Shown: piece by piece, positions 41,312-50,100 of the stretch | Layout of the letters: each line of letters starts with the position of its first letter | How positions within the stretch are numbered: position 1 is the stretch's first letter | Source of the DNA: Candidatus Krumholzibacteriota bacterium | GTDB taxonomy: Bacteria; Krumholzibacteriota; Krumholzibacteriia; Krumholzibacteriales; Krumholzibacteriaceae | Assembly (NCBI GenBank): GCA_016931295.1 | Contig: JAFGEZ010000001.1 | Span: 1 to 64,000 of the forward strand | Reading direction: 5' to 3' | Length of the DNA stretch: 64,000 nucleotides | Notes under the pieces: generated by a model | Database searches by the model: none | What the model was told of the DNA's origin: nothing | Seen by the model: the letters and a program-made list of their open reading frames with translations, nothing else | Made by a program: the position numbers and the translations under genes

Positions 41312-42751
41312 ATGTACGAACGGCTCTACAGGGACGTCATCTTCCCCTTCTACGACACGGTCGTCCGGCGCCGCCGGACGTGGCCGACCTACCGCCGCCT
41401 CGCCGCGAACGCCCGGATGGACCCCGCGGAGCTCGACCGGTTACGCCGCCGCAAGCTCGCCGAGACGGTCCGCTACGCGGCCGCCCATTCCCCCTTCCAT
41501 CGCGACCTGCTCGCCGCGCGCGGCGTCGACCCCGCGGACGTGCGGGACGTGGCCGTTCTGCGCGAGGCGGGATTCATGACGGACAAGGACAGCGTCCGCC
41601 GGGCCGGCGACGCAATCCTCTCCACCGCGTACGCCGGGCGGCGCACCTTCCGCAAGCACACGAGCGGGACGACGGGCGTGCCCCTGGCGATCCATATCTC
41701 GCCCGGACAGGAGGCGATCCGCGCGGCGACGAAGCTCCGCAGCGAGGACTGGATCGGCAAGCCGATCGGCACCCCGACAACGATCGTCTGGAGCCACCGC
41801 CTCGACCGCTCGCCCCTGGCCGCCCTCAAGGAAAACCTCTGGTGGCGGTTCCAGAACTACCGTTTCCTCTCGGCCTTCCGGGTGGACGAGGAGAGCCTCG
41901 CCGGCTACGTGGCGCGGATCCGCCGGAACCGCACGCGGTTCCTCGAGACCTTCGTCAACGTCGTCTACCTCATGGGCAAGGCGATCCTCGCCCGCGGCCT
42001 CGAGCCGCCCCGCCTCGACGGGATCGTGATCGGGGCCGAGCGGCTCATGGACCACCAGCGGGAGCTCGTCGAGGAGGCTTTCCGCTGCCCCGTCTACAAC
42101 CGGTACGGGAGCAGCGAGTTCTCGAACATCGCCTGCGAGTGCACGCGCCGCGAGGGGCTGCACATCAACGCCGACAACCTCTGGGTGGAGGTGGTGAACG
42201 AGGCGGGCGAGCCGGTCGCCGGCGAGGAGGGCGAGCTCGTCATCACCGATCTCAACAACCGGCTCATGCCCTTCATCCGCTACCGGATCGGCGACCGCGG
42301 CGTGATGGGCGAGCGCCCCTGCTCGTGCGGGCGCGTCTTCCCCGTGCTCGACGCCGTCACGGGGCGCACCTTCGAGATCCTGCGCACCCCGGCCGGGCGC
42401 GAGTTCCACGGGATGTATTTCCACTGGCGGTTGAAATACGTGACCGGGCTCTTCCGCTTCCAGGTGATCCAGCGCGCGCTGGACCGCATCGACGTCAAGG
42501 CGATCGGTGACGGCACCGTGCCCGAGGAGATCGTGGGGCAGGGGATCGAGGCGGCCCTCGCCGAGCTGTCCGAGGAGGGAGTGGCCGTCGCCGTCTCCTT
42601 CGTCGACGACATCCCGCTCACGCCGGCGGGGAAGATGGCCTTCTTCATCTCGGAGATCGACGGCGGCGCGGGCGGCGGCGCATCCGGCGGCGATCCGCGC
42701 GGCGGCGACAACCCGGGCGCCGGCGCGGGCAACGAAAGGACAACGAAATGA
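41312..42751 (+). CDS. PaaK/CapK-family adenylate-forming protein
   Basis: 479 residues. The phenylacetate-CoA-ligase-like (CapK) pattern is seen: ETVRYAAAHSPFHRDLLAAR near the start, KHTSGTTGVPLAI as the ATP-binding loop, and NRYGSSEFSNIACEC with a cysteine pair. Then come TDLNNRLMPFIRYRIGDRG with the ATP-ribose-binding aspartate, and CSCGRVFPVLDAVTGR. CapK-type proteins occur in capsule and surface-polysaccharide loci, where they probably activate a small acid for transfer to a sugar. A glycine-rich tail (about 440-479) is low complexity. The stop overlaps the next gene (ATGA at 42748-42751), so it is translationally coupled to a glycosyltransferase, which supports a surface-glycan role. 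Confidence 0.8.
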   Translation: MYERLYRDVIFPFYDTVVRRRRTWPTYRRLAANARMDPAELDRLRRRKLAETVRYAAAHSPFHRDLLAARGVDPADVRDVAVLREAGFMTDKDSVRRAGDAILSTAYAGRRTFRKHTSGTTGVPLAIHISPGQEAIRAATKLRSEDWIGKPIGTPTTIVWSHRLDRSPLAALKENLWWRFQNYRFLSAFRVDEESLAGYVARIRRNRTRFLETFVNVVYLMGKAILARGLEPPRLDGIVIGAERLMDHQRELVEEAFRCPVYNRYGSSEFSNIACECTRREGLHINADNLWVEVVNEAGEPVAGEEGELVITDLNNRLMPFIRYRIGDRGVMGERPCSCGRVFPVLDAVTGRTFEILRTPAGREFHGMYFHWRLKYVTGLFRFQVIQRALDRIDVKAIGDGTVPEEIVGQGIEAALAELSEEGVAVAVSFVDDIPLTPAGKMAFFISEIDGGAGGGASGGDPRGGDNPGAGAGNERTTK

Positions 42752-43899
42752 CCGGCGGAGACCGGCCGATACGGGTCGCGCACGTCATCCGCTCGCTCGA
42801 GTTCGGCGGGGCGGAGAAGATGGCGCTCGCCCTCGCGGCCGCGCAGCGGGCGGGCGGCCTGGTCGAGCCCTCGATCTACTGCATGGCGGGGGGCGGCCCC
42901 CTCGAGGAGGAGGCGGCCGCGCGCGAGCTCGACTGGCAGGAGATCGGGCTCGGCGGCGTGCGCTGGCTCACGCCGATGATCAGGCTCCGGCAGGCGCTCG
43001 CCGCCGCCGGCCCCGCGATCGTCCACACGCACAATTTCCTCTCGCATCTCCACGCCGCCCCGGCGGCCGGCATGCTCGGGATACCGGTCGTCCACACGAA
43101 GCACGGCCGCGCGGTCAGCCCCGGGCGTCTCGGCGCCACGCTCCGCCGCCGTCTCTACGAGCTCTCCGCGCGCATCGTCGCCGTCTCCGGCGAGACGGCC
43201 GACGAGCTCGCCGCGCAGAGCGGGATCGACCGCGGCCGGATCGCCGTCGTCTACAACGGGATCGACACGGCCGCCCTCGACCCGGGGTCGGACCCCGCCT
43301 CGGCCGCGGCGGCGAAGTCGGCGGCGCGCCGCGAGCTCGGCCTTCCCGGCGACGCGGTCATCGTCGGCGCCGTCTCGCGGCTCGACCCGGTGAAGGACCA
43401 CGCGACGATGCTCCGCGCCTTCGCCGCGGCCGCGGCCGGGCGCCCTGGCGCGCGCCTCTGTTTCGTCGGCGACGGGCCCGAGCGCGCGGCGATCGAGACG
43501 CTCGCCGCCGGACTGGCGCTCGGCGACCGCCTCGTGATGCCGGGGTTCAGCGAAAAGGTGCGCTCGTGGCTGCGCGCGATGGACCTCTTCCTGCAGCCCT
43601 CGATCCGCGAGGGGCTGTCGCTGACGATCCTCGAGGCGATGGCGGCCGGCGTGCCGATCGTCGCCACGCCGGTCGGGGGCACGCCCGAGGCGATCGCCGG
43701 CGGCGAGACGGGCACCTTCGTGCCGGTCGGCGACGCCGACGCGCTGGCCGGGGCGATCGGGCGCTTTCTCGACGACCCCGCCCCCTTCCGCCTGATGGCG
43801 GCGGCGGCCCGAGAGCGCGCGCGGCGCCTCTTCTCGCTCGAGGGGATGACGGCCGCCTACGAAACGATGTACCGGGAGATCCTCGCGGCGGGCCGCTGA
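42748..43899 (+). CDS. GT4-family glycosyltransferase
   Basis: 383 residues with the GT-B fold. N-terminal half: HVIRSLEFGGAEKMALALA, the usual acceptor-binding glycine loop. C-terminal half: RIVAVSGETADELAAQSGID, VYNGIDTAAL, VSRLDPVKDHATMLRAFA, LCFVGDGPERAAIETLA, and the donor-binding EGLSLTILEAMAAGVPIVAT with the E-x7-E catalytic pair. These are all features of family GT4. It transfers a nucleotide sugar to a growing glycan; substrates are not identified. It overlaps the PaaK-like gene and precedes the AsnB-like gene by 88 bases. Confidence 0.9.
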   Translation: MTGGDRPIRVAHVIRSLEFGGAEKMALALAAAQRAGGLVEPSIYCMAGGGPLEEEAAARELDWQEIGLGGVRWLTPMIRLRQALAAAGPAIVHTHNFLSHLHAAPAAGMLGIPVVHTKHGRAVSPGRLGATLRRRLYELSARIVAVSGETADELAAQSGIDRGRIAVVYNGIDTAALDPGSDPASAAAAKSAARRELGLPGDAVIVGAVSRLDPVKDHATMLRAFAAAAAGRPGARLCFVGDGPERAAIETLAAGLALGDRLVMPGFSEKVRSWLRAMDLFLQPSIREGLSLTILEAMAAGVPIVATPVGGTPEAIAGGETGTFVPVGDADALAGAIGRFLDDPAPFRLMAAAARERARRLFSLEGMTAAYETMYREILAAGR

Positions 43900-43987
43900 G
43901 ATGCCGCCCCCGGCGGCGGCCGGCCGCCGGAGACGCGGGGAGGGATGGTCGAAGCCGGCGCCGGGCCGGACGGAGGGAGACGACGAC

Positions 43988-45826
43988 ATGAACAGGATCG
44001 CCGCGTGTATCTGCCGGGACGGCCGCACCGAGCCGCGCGCCCTCGTCGACGCGATGATGAACGACTGCGATCCCGCCGTCGGCGCCGCTGCGGTTCCCGC
44101 CGCCGCCGGCCCCGGAGCCGGGGCGCCGGTCTTCGCCGCGGGCCCCGCGGCTGCCTGCCTCCAAAGCGGCCCGTACGAGGGAGGAGGGGGCGCCCTTCCC
44201 GACGGCTCCTTCGCCCTCTGGACCGGCTTCCTGCCCGATCTCGACGGGCGGCTGGCCGCGCTCGGCCGGCCCGCCGGCGAGTCGACGGCCGCCTCGCTCG
44301 TCGCCCTCCTGCGCGAGCGGGGGAGAACGTTTCCCGGCGAGCTTCCCGGGATGTCCTCGATCGTCGTCTGGGATGCCCCGGGCGGCCGACTCTACGCGGC
44401 CACCGATCGCAGCGGCTGCTTTCCCCTCTACTTCGTGGCGGGGGACCGCTGGGTGGCGATCTGCTCCTCGCTGCCGCCGCTCAGGGAGCTGCTCGACACG
44501 CTGACGATCGACTTCGCCACGATGACCGATTACCTCTTCTTCGACGCCGTCTACGGCAACGGCACCTTCTACGAGGAGATCCGCCTGCTCCGCTACGGCA
44601 CGTGGCTCCAGACGGACGCCGAATCGGGGGAGATCGACACGGGCCGCTGGTTCGACTACGAGTCGCTCTTCGACCTCTCCGCCTACGAGCTGAGCCGCGG
44701 GATCGACGCGCCGGGCGAACTCACCGGCCTCCTCTCGGCCGCGTCGCGCCGGGTGCTCGGCGCCGGCGGCGCCGGGGAGACGGGAATCCTCTGCGGGGGC
44801 GGCATCGACTGCTCCTATCTCGCCGGCGTGATGAAGGAGACGGGGCTCTCCGCGCCGCTCTTCTGCGCCGACCTCGATGCGGGGCGCTACGCCGAGGGCG
44901 GGCCCGCCGGCGAGACGGCGCGCCGCCTCGGGCTCGACCTGCACCTCGCGCCCCTCTCGCGCGAGGACTACTACCCGCTGCTCATGCGCTCGTACGAACA
45001 GCTCGGCCGCCCGCTCGCCCACCCGAACACGCCGCGCCTCGCCGCCGCCGCCGCGGTCGCCGCGCGCCTCGGCCGTCCGCACCTCGTGATCGGGGCGGGG
45101 AGCGATCTCCTCTTCGGGGGCTTTTCCAACGTCCTGCCGCTCGCCCGCTACCTCAAGCTCGCCCGATGGATGCGTCCGCTCGGCAAGCGCCTGCGCCGCG
45201 TCCTCGGCGCCGCCGGCCGCGACCGGTTCGCGCTCGAGATCGAGCTGCGCACGCGCAACGCCCCGGCGGCCCTCGCCGCGCTCGGCATGGGGAATTTCGA
45301 GCGGGCCGCCGCCTCGGCCCGGATCGAGCGGGCCGTCGCCGACATCGCCTCGGGCGACGAGCGGGCCCTCAAGGCGCTCATGCTCAAGAACCTCTGCGAC
45401 TACCAGCAGCACCTGCTCAACCGCCGCCACGAGTTCGCCTCGGCGGCGGAGGTCGCTCTCTACTATCCCTTCCTCGATCTCGACGTCGTCCGCTTCGCCG
45501 CGAGCCTCGCCGTGCCCCACTGCGTCTCCGGGGGGTTCTCGAAGCGCGTGGTCCGCGAGGCGGCCGTTCCCTTCCTCGGCGACCTGGCGAAGCGCGGGAA
45601 GTGGGGGGGCGCCGTTCCCTACGAGTGGGTCAGGCCGCTCGAGCGCTTCCTCTCGGGGGGCTTTCTCGAGGAGGCCGTCGGCTACGACCACGAGCTCGTC
45701 GGCACGGCCCCGGGGATCGACGCGAAGGCGAGATGGAACCTCGTCGACATCGAGCTCTGGGGACGGATCTGCCTGCTCGACGAGGATCCGGATGAAATGC
45801 TGAGTATAATAGGAAGTATTCAATGA
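43988..45826 (+). CDS. Asparagine-synthetase-like amidotransferase, glutaminase site missing
   Basis: The ATG at 43988 was chosen for its GGAGGGAG ribosome site; earlier in-frame starts lie in the preceding spacer. 612 residues. An N-terminal Ntn-like domain is recognisable (for instance DRSGCFPLYFVAGDRWVAI), but the protein starts M-N, so the Cys2 nucleophile of glutamine-hydrolysing AsnB enzymes is absent. The synthetase domain has a PP-loop at about 269-276 written CGGGIDCS instead of the usual SGGLDSS, and a later IGAGSDLLFGGF that matches the S-D-x-x-F-G-G element. Such divergent AsnB-like proteins occur in polysaccharide clusters, where they amidate sugar acids using ammonia or another donor. 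The degenerate loop makes catalysis uncertain. Confidence 0.75.
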   Translation: MNRIAACICRDGRTEPRALVDAMMNDCDPAVGAAAVPAAAGPGAGAPVFAAGPAAACLQSGPYEGGGGALPDGSFALWTGFLPDLDGRLAALGRPAGESTAASLVALLRERGRTFPGELPGMSSIVVWDAPGGRLYAATDRSGCFPLYFVAGDRWVAICSSLPPLRELLDTLTIDFATMTDYLFFDAVYGNGTFYEEIRLLRYGTWLQTDAESGEIDTGRWFDYESLFDLSAYELSRGIDAPGELTGLLSAASRRVLGAGGAGETGILCGGGIDCSYLAGVMKETGLSAPLFCADLDAGRYAEGGPAGETARRLGLDLHLAPLSREDYYPLLMRSYEQLGRPLAHPNTPRLAAAAAVAARLGRPHLVIGAGSDLLFGGFSNVLPLARYLKLARWMRPLGKRLRRVLGAAGRDRFALEIELRTRNAPAALAALGMGNFERAAASARIERAVADIASGDERALKALMLKNLCDYQQHLLNRRHEFASAAEVALYYPFLDLDVVRFAASLAVPHCVSGGFSKRVVREAAVPFLGDLAKRGKWGGAVPYEWVRPLERFLSGGFLEEAVGYDHELVGTAPGIDAKARWNLVDIELWGRICLLDEDPDEMLSIIGSIQ

Positions 45827-46078
45827 GAAACGCACAGCGTTATCTCACTCATCCCTGATCTGCCGGCCGAGTTCGTAAATTTCCACAAATTTTCATAATA
45901 ATTTACCGCTGGGTAATTGCAGCTGTCGATGCGTGTTGCGAGTTATGTAAATATATTCTCGCGCATGCAAACTTGCTATTCGTTGCAACCTATATCGGGC
46001 GTAACGCATCTTCAATCTGTATCAGTCAAAGATTGTTGTTATATGGGGATTCGAGTTACAATGCGTACAATCTACAAG

Positions 46079-46131
46079 GCATCGGGAGGCTCCCATTCGT
46101 CAGGTTCAACGTCTCGTTCTCCTGCTGACTG
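46079..46131 (+). repeat. Direct repeat of the ribosome site and first codons of the 46463 gene
   Basis: 46079-46131 aligns without gaps to 46447-46499, 46 of 53 bases identical. The downstream copy contains the ribosome site GGGAGG and the first twelve codons of the real gene. In the upstream copy the ATG has become ATT. Confidence 0.8.
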
Positions 46132-46301
46132 AGAGCGGTGCACCGCACAGCGAGATGGTGTGTCTCAGCGTGCGGCACATTGTGGAGCAGGCGCTCGAAG
46201 CTGCCGTCCACACCATCCACTGCCCGTGGTGGTGCTGCCCGCGGGGAAAGATCCCCCCGCGTCTCGTGGCTGAACAACATTTTCTAGTTCGAGCCAACTG
46301 A
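46095..46301 (+). pseudogene. Probable decayed duplicate of a secreted-protein gene start
   Basis: From the ATT that replaces the ATG, the frame stays open for 68 codons to a TGA at 46299. It begins IRQVQRLVLLLT, like the MRQVQQLALLLI of the intact gene at 46463, then continues into an unrelated, G+C-rich sequence with no similarity to the downstream protein. It is either a remnant after partial duplication and recombination, or a short gene with the rare ATT start. The hydrophobic start is shorter than in the intact gene, so a working signal peptide is doubtful. Confidence 0.4.
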
Positions 46302-46365
46302 TGCCGCCAACGCTCATTGCGCCATATTTGTAAATATAATATGACATATGTAAATACATTCATCA

Positions 46366-46395
46366 TTGACATGAATACACAGGTACACTCATTCT
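46366..46395 (+). promoter_or_regulatory. Candidate promoter for the secreted protein/protease pair
   Basis: TTGACA at 46366-46371, 18 bases, then CATTCT (46390-46395), a weak -10. The start codon at 46463 is about 70 bases downstream. The -10 resembles the TATTCT at the Fic promoter. Confidence 0.3.
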
Positions 46396-46462
46396 TATGA
46401 GGGTATTGGGTATCAATGCCTAGCTACAACACATTCATAACACAGAGCATCGGGAGGGTCCC

Positions 46463-47152
46463 ATGCGTCAGGTTCAACAGCTCGCTCTTCTGCTGATTGT
46501 ATTCTCGTGTGCCGCGACGAGCATTCTCGCCGGCGACATCCCCGACTGGGTACCGCCCGACGCGGTGGATGCGGCGAACACATTCTGGCGACGAACGGCC
46601 ACTTCCGTCTTGATGACTTCCGATTACGGTTTCCGCTCGAATGAAGAAGCATTGAACTGCACGCTCGGTAATCCAGTTCAAATGGCGATTAGTCATTATG
46701 CTGAATATGATCCTTCTCAGTCGCTGGAAACATTCTACAGGCCCAGAGATGCATATCTTTTCGCTGTAAATTCGGATTCGTGCCTCATGGCAACAATCGA
46801 AGTTATAAAATTAGATGGTGAATGGCGTGAAGGTACCACATCGTTTATGTGTCGCAGGTTGTGCAATGATTATTTCGGTCAAGTTCACGATCGCTACACC
46901 GGCGAGAAAGAAATACGCATACTCGGTGGTCCTTTAGAAGGAAATTACGAGTTCTACATACTCAGAAACGGGATGCCTGAGACTGTGCTGACATGGATTC
47001 CGCAGGAGGAACGGTTCGAAGAATCAACCCCTCGCGAGTGGTTGGCAAAGAAACGAGCACAGTTCGATATGCGCATGAAGCATCCATACTACCGGAAACA
47101 TTACGAGCGTGTTAAAGAAATTCGGAAACAGCAAGAAATGCAGGAGGAATAA
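46463..47152 (+). CDS. Secreted protein of unknown function, partner of the fusion protease
   Basis: Not recognised. 229 residues with a signal peptide (RQVQQLALLLIVFSCAATSILA). The mature protein starts DIPDWVPPDAVDAANTFWRR and has four cysteines (two in MCRRLCN). Conserved-looking aromatic and acidic positions suggest a compact alpha/beta domain; the last 40 residues are charged and probably helical (RKHYERVKEIRKQQEMQEE). Codons are A+T-rich compared with the rest of the window. Only 25 bases separate it from the protease gene, so the two share a transcript. A role as inhibitor, chaperone or companion substrate of the protease is possible but not shown. Confidence 0.55.
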   Translation: MRQVQQLALLLIVFSCAATSILAGDIPDWVPPDAVDAANTFWRRTATSVLMTSDYGFRSNEEALNCTLGNPVQMAISHYAEYDPSQSLETFYRPRDAYLFAVNSDSCLMATIEVIKLDGEWREGTTSFMCRRLCNDYFGQVHDRYTGEKEIRILGGPLEGNYEFYILRNGMPETVLTWIPQEERFEESTPREWLAKKRAQFDMRMKHPYYRKHYERVKEIRKQQEMQEE

Positions 47153-47177
47153 CGGTTCATCGCGGGAAGAAGGTAAC

Positions 47178-50100
47178 ATGACAAGAACATTGAAAGTTCT
47201 CGGGTTTCTGATTTTTGCTCATACGTTGCCGACAGCATGCCCGGCGGAGATTGTTGCCAAGATCGCAGATATAACCCCACACAAACAAGTCGACACGTGC
47301 CCTACGGATGCGATCGCGTCAAATCTATGCTGGGCCGCATGCATTCAGAGTCTTATCGAGCTCGATGCTTGCATTGAATCGCAGTGTTGCGTGATGGTTT
47401 ATAGCAATCAGCTGGAGGGGTATGTCGTTACTGTGAATGAAGGGGAAGATGACGAATACCAAACTGATTATGACTGTTGTAACAACAATCCCGACAATGA
47501 TGATCATTGTTGGCAAGGGGGGCCGGATGGAGACCCATGGTGCAATCGAACAAACGGATTAGTCGGTGATGAAGGCTCTGTAGACATGATTCTGTCAACA
47601 TATTGGTCTCTTGGAAGCGTATGCACCGGTTCGCTCGATACCGACTCGATAATGGATTACGGCGTTTGTGGAAGACCGTATATGATACTCACAGAATTGA
47701 ACGAGGAATTTGAACTATATCCCCATATTATGCTCACATATGGCTGGCAAGCTGAGGATGACGGTTCGAATTTCAAGTACCACGTCATGGATCCACGGTA
47801 CACTCAACTTCAAACTATTCCTGAATTCACAATGACGTGTCGACTGTGGACTGAATCGCTCGTTGTCAACAATACATACGAAATTACAGGTAAAAACATT
47901 CCCCTCGCCCTCGCCAAATCATTCTCCGCGATAGAAATGGACCTCGGCATCATGTTGACGCTGGAAACCGAATCAGAGTCCAACAGCGATATGTTTAGAT
48001 TCGATCGCCGCAGTCCCGGCTCCGATCGATTCAGACCCGTCACCGTACTTCATTCGAAAGGAAAAACCACCGGCGCGAGGTATCGGTGGCTGGACAGGAA
48101 GGGCAACGTCGGCGACATCTACCGGATCATCGAGATCGAGGAGGACGGTCGTCGGGGCGTTCTGGCCGTCACTGAAGCGTTGACGCCCGAGCAGCACGAG
48201 CGATCCCTCGAGACGCCCATCATCCCCGTCGCTCCTGCCCCCGCCGGTTCATACGCCGCAGGGCAGCCGCATTCCGATGCGCCGAGCCGCGAATCGCTGT
48301 CGATTGTCCCGGTGTTCCACGACTGGATCGCGATCTATCCGGATTCCTTTTCCGCCGCCATCGCACCTCTTGTCTCCTGGAGGGAATCGAACGGGATGGA
48401 CGCGGAGGGATTCACGACGGAGTTCATCGTCGGCACGTACGGCATGTCCGTCGACGATTTCATCGAAGCCGCCTGGTCATCGCCGGGACATTGCCTGCAG
48501 TACGTCACGATCGTCGGCGACGGCGAGACCGTGATCCCGATCGACGGGTACGACGACGGCCCGACGACCGACAACGACTGGCACCTGTACGAATCCGATG
48601 TCGGTCTGGGAGATGTGGACGACGACGGGTTGTGCGACCTGGCGATCGGCCGCATTCCCGCCAGATCCGTCTCCGACGTTGTGAACTACGTTTCGAAGGT
48701 GATCGAGTACGAATCGAATCCGGCGGGAGCGTGGGCCGATACGGTTTCCTGCTTCGTCTGGGCGGTTGACGACAATCATTGCTCGGGCGCGCTGGCCGAC
48801 AGCCTTGCGACGGAAGTGTGCAGCAGCATCCCGCCGTCGCTGAGTACGCATTACTACAGCGCGACCGACAGCAACCTCGCGACATATGACTATGACACGC
48901 GAATGGTGATCTCATCGAGGGAGATAGGCGCCGGCAAGTCTCTCGTGTTCGGTTATGGCACTGATTCGAACAATGTTCATTTCGTGAACTGGAATTACAG
49001 GAACAATCTGGACGATTTCGACGATCACCACCCGTATCCGTTCATGGTGACTGCCTGCTGCGAAGCCGCAAATATCTTCTCCCAATATCCTGCGAGCAAA
49101 TATATACCGAATTTCCTCTTCCACCCGACCCGTGGCGTGATCGGCGTCTTCGCCCCGACCGGCGCCACGCACCAGGTGGGCAACTACCACCTCTCGACCC
49201 GTCTCATGGATTACCTGTACAACCGTGGCGCCCCGTCGACGGGGTATGCCTGCATGCACGCGCAGCGTCAGGTGATGGAGCAGTATCCGCCCCTCGTGTC
49301 GACGGCGCGGTCGTACATCTTCATCGGCGATCCCGCCCTGCGGATCGCCGGGAGCGTGGTGTGCGACAACGATTACTCCGTCGATGTCGTCCTCGATGCG
49401 AACAGCGACATATACGAGATCGGTGATGCGGTCACGATCAACTGGACATGCAGCGGGTGCCCGTGGAAAGTCACGGTCAAGCTGTCCGAGCACGATTCGG
49501 AGACGCAGACGCTGGCGACATTCGACCAGTACGAGACGCCGGACCTGAAGACCGGATCGATGCAATGGACGGCCGAGGGAATCAACGCTCCCTACGAGGA
49601 TCATACCTACAGCATTCACGTCGAGGTCCAGGATCTCGCTCACAACCTGGTCACCGGCTATTCGCGCACGTTCGAGATCGTGGAGGAGATACCCGCCGGG
49701 AAACCCGACCCCCGTCCGGTTATTTCCCTCTCCGGAGACGATGGCACCGACAAAAGGATTCCGCTCCCCGGCATCGAGATCCAGGGAGACGAATCGTCGT
49801 TCGATTCCTATTGCCTCCTCCCGGACGGCATCAGCATTGATGAATCGAGATTCGAGATCGGGATCGAGGCGCCCGCGCAGCTGGACTGCACATTCGACGC
49901 CATCGAGCTCATCGTCGCCGACGTCGCCGCAGATCAGGATTCCGGCGCCGAGAACGGTGCTTCGCCGGATATCCTCGCCCGGTACGCCGGGAGAGCGAAC
50001 GAGGGTGAGGAGAGCACGGCGAGATTCTCATTCGCCGCGCCGCTCTTTCATCGGAAGAGCATGAACATCCGTGCCTCCGGGACCGTGTCACTGGCGTTTT

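Larger units (their letters stand above)
45827..46462. other. A+T-rich intergenic region with a decayed duplicate of the next gene's start
   Basis: A 636-base stretch of low G+C. It holds a repeat of the next gene's leader (46079-46131), a G+C-rich block with several hairpins (46133-46262), and a promoter candidate near 46366. The sequence TATGTAAATA followed by a T or C and ATTC occurs near 45944 and near 46347, suggesting that the upstream region was duplicated too. No complete gene is supported. Confidence 0.5.

Noticed and set aside
46106-46372. Minus-strand ORF in the A+T-rich intergenic region
   Set aside because: It crosses the decayed duplicate and the hairpin block; no ribosome site and no recognisable family.
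47109-47177. Earlier start for the fusion protease
   Set aside because: It would overlap the upstream gene and place 23 hydrophilic residues before the signal peptide.
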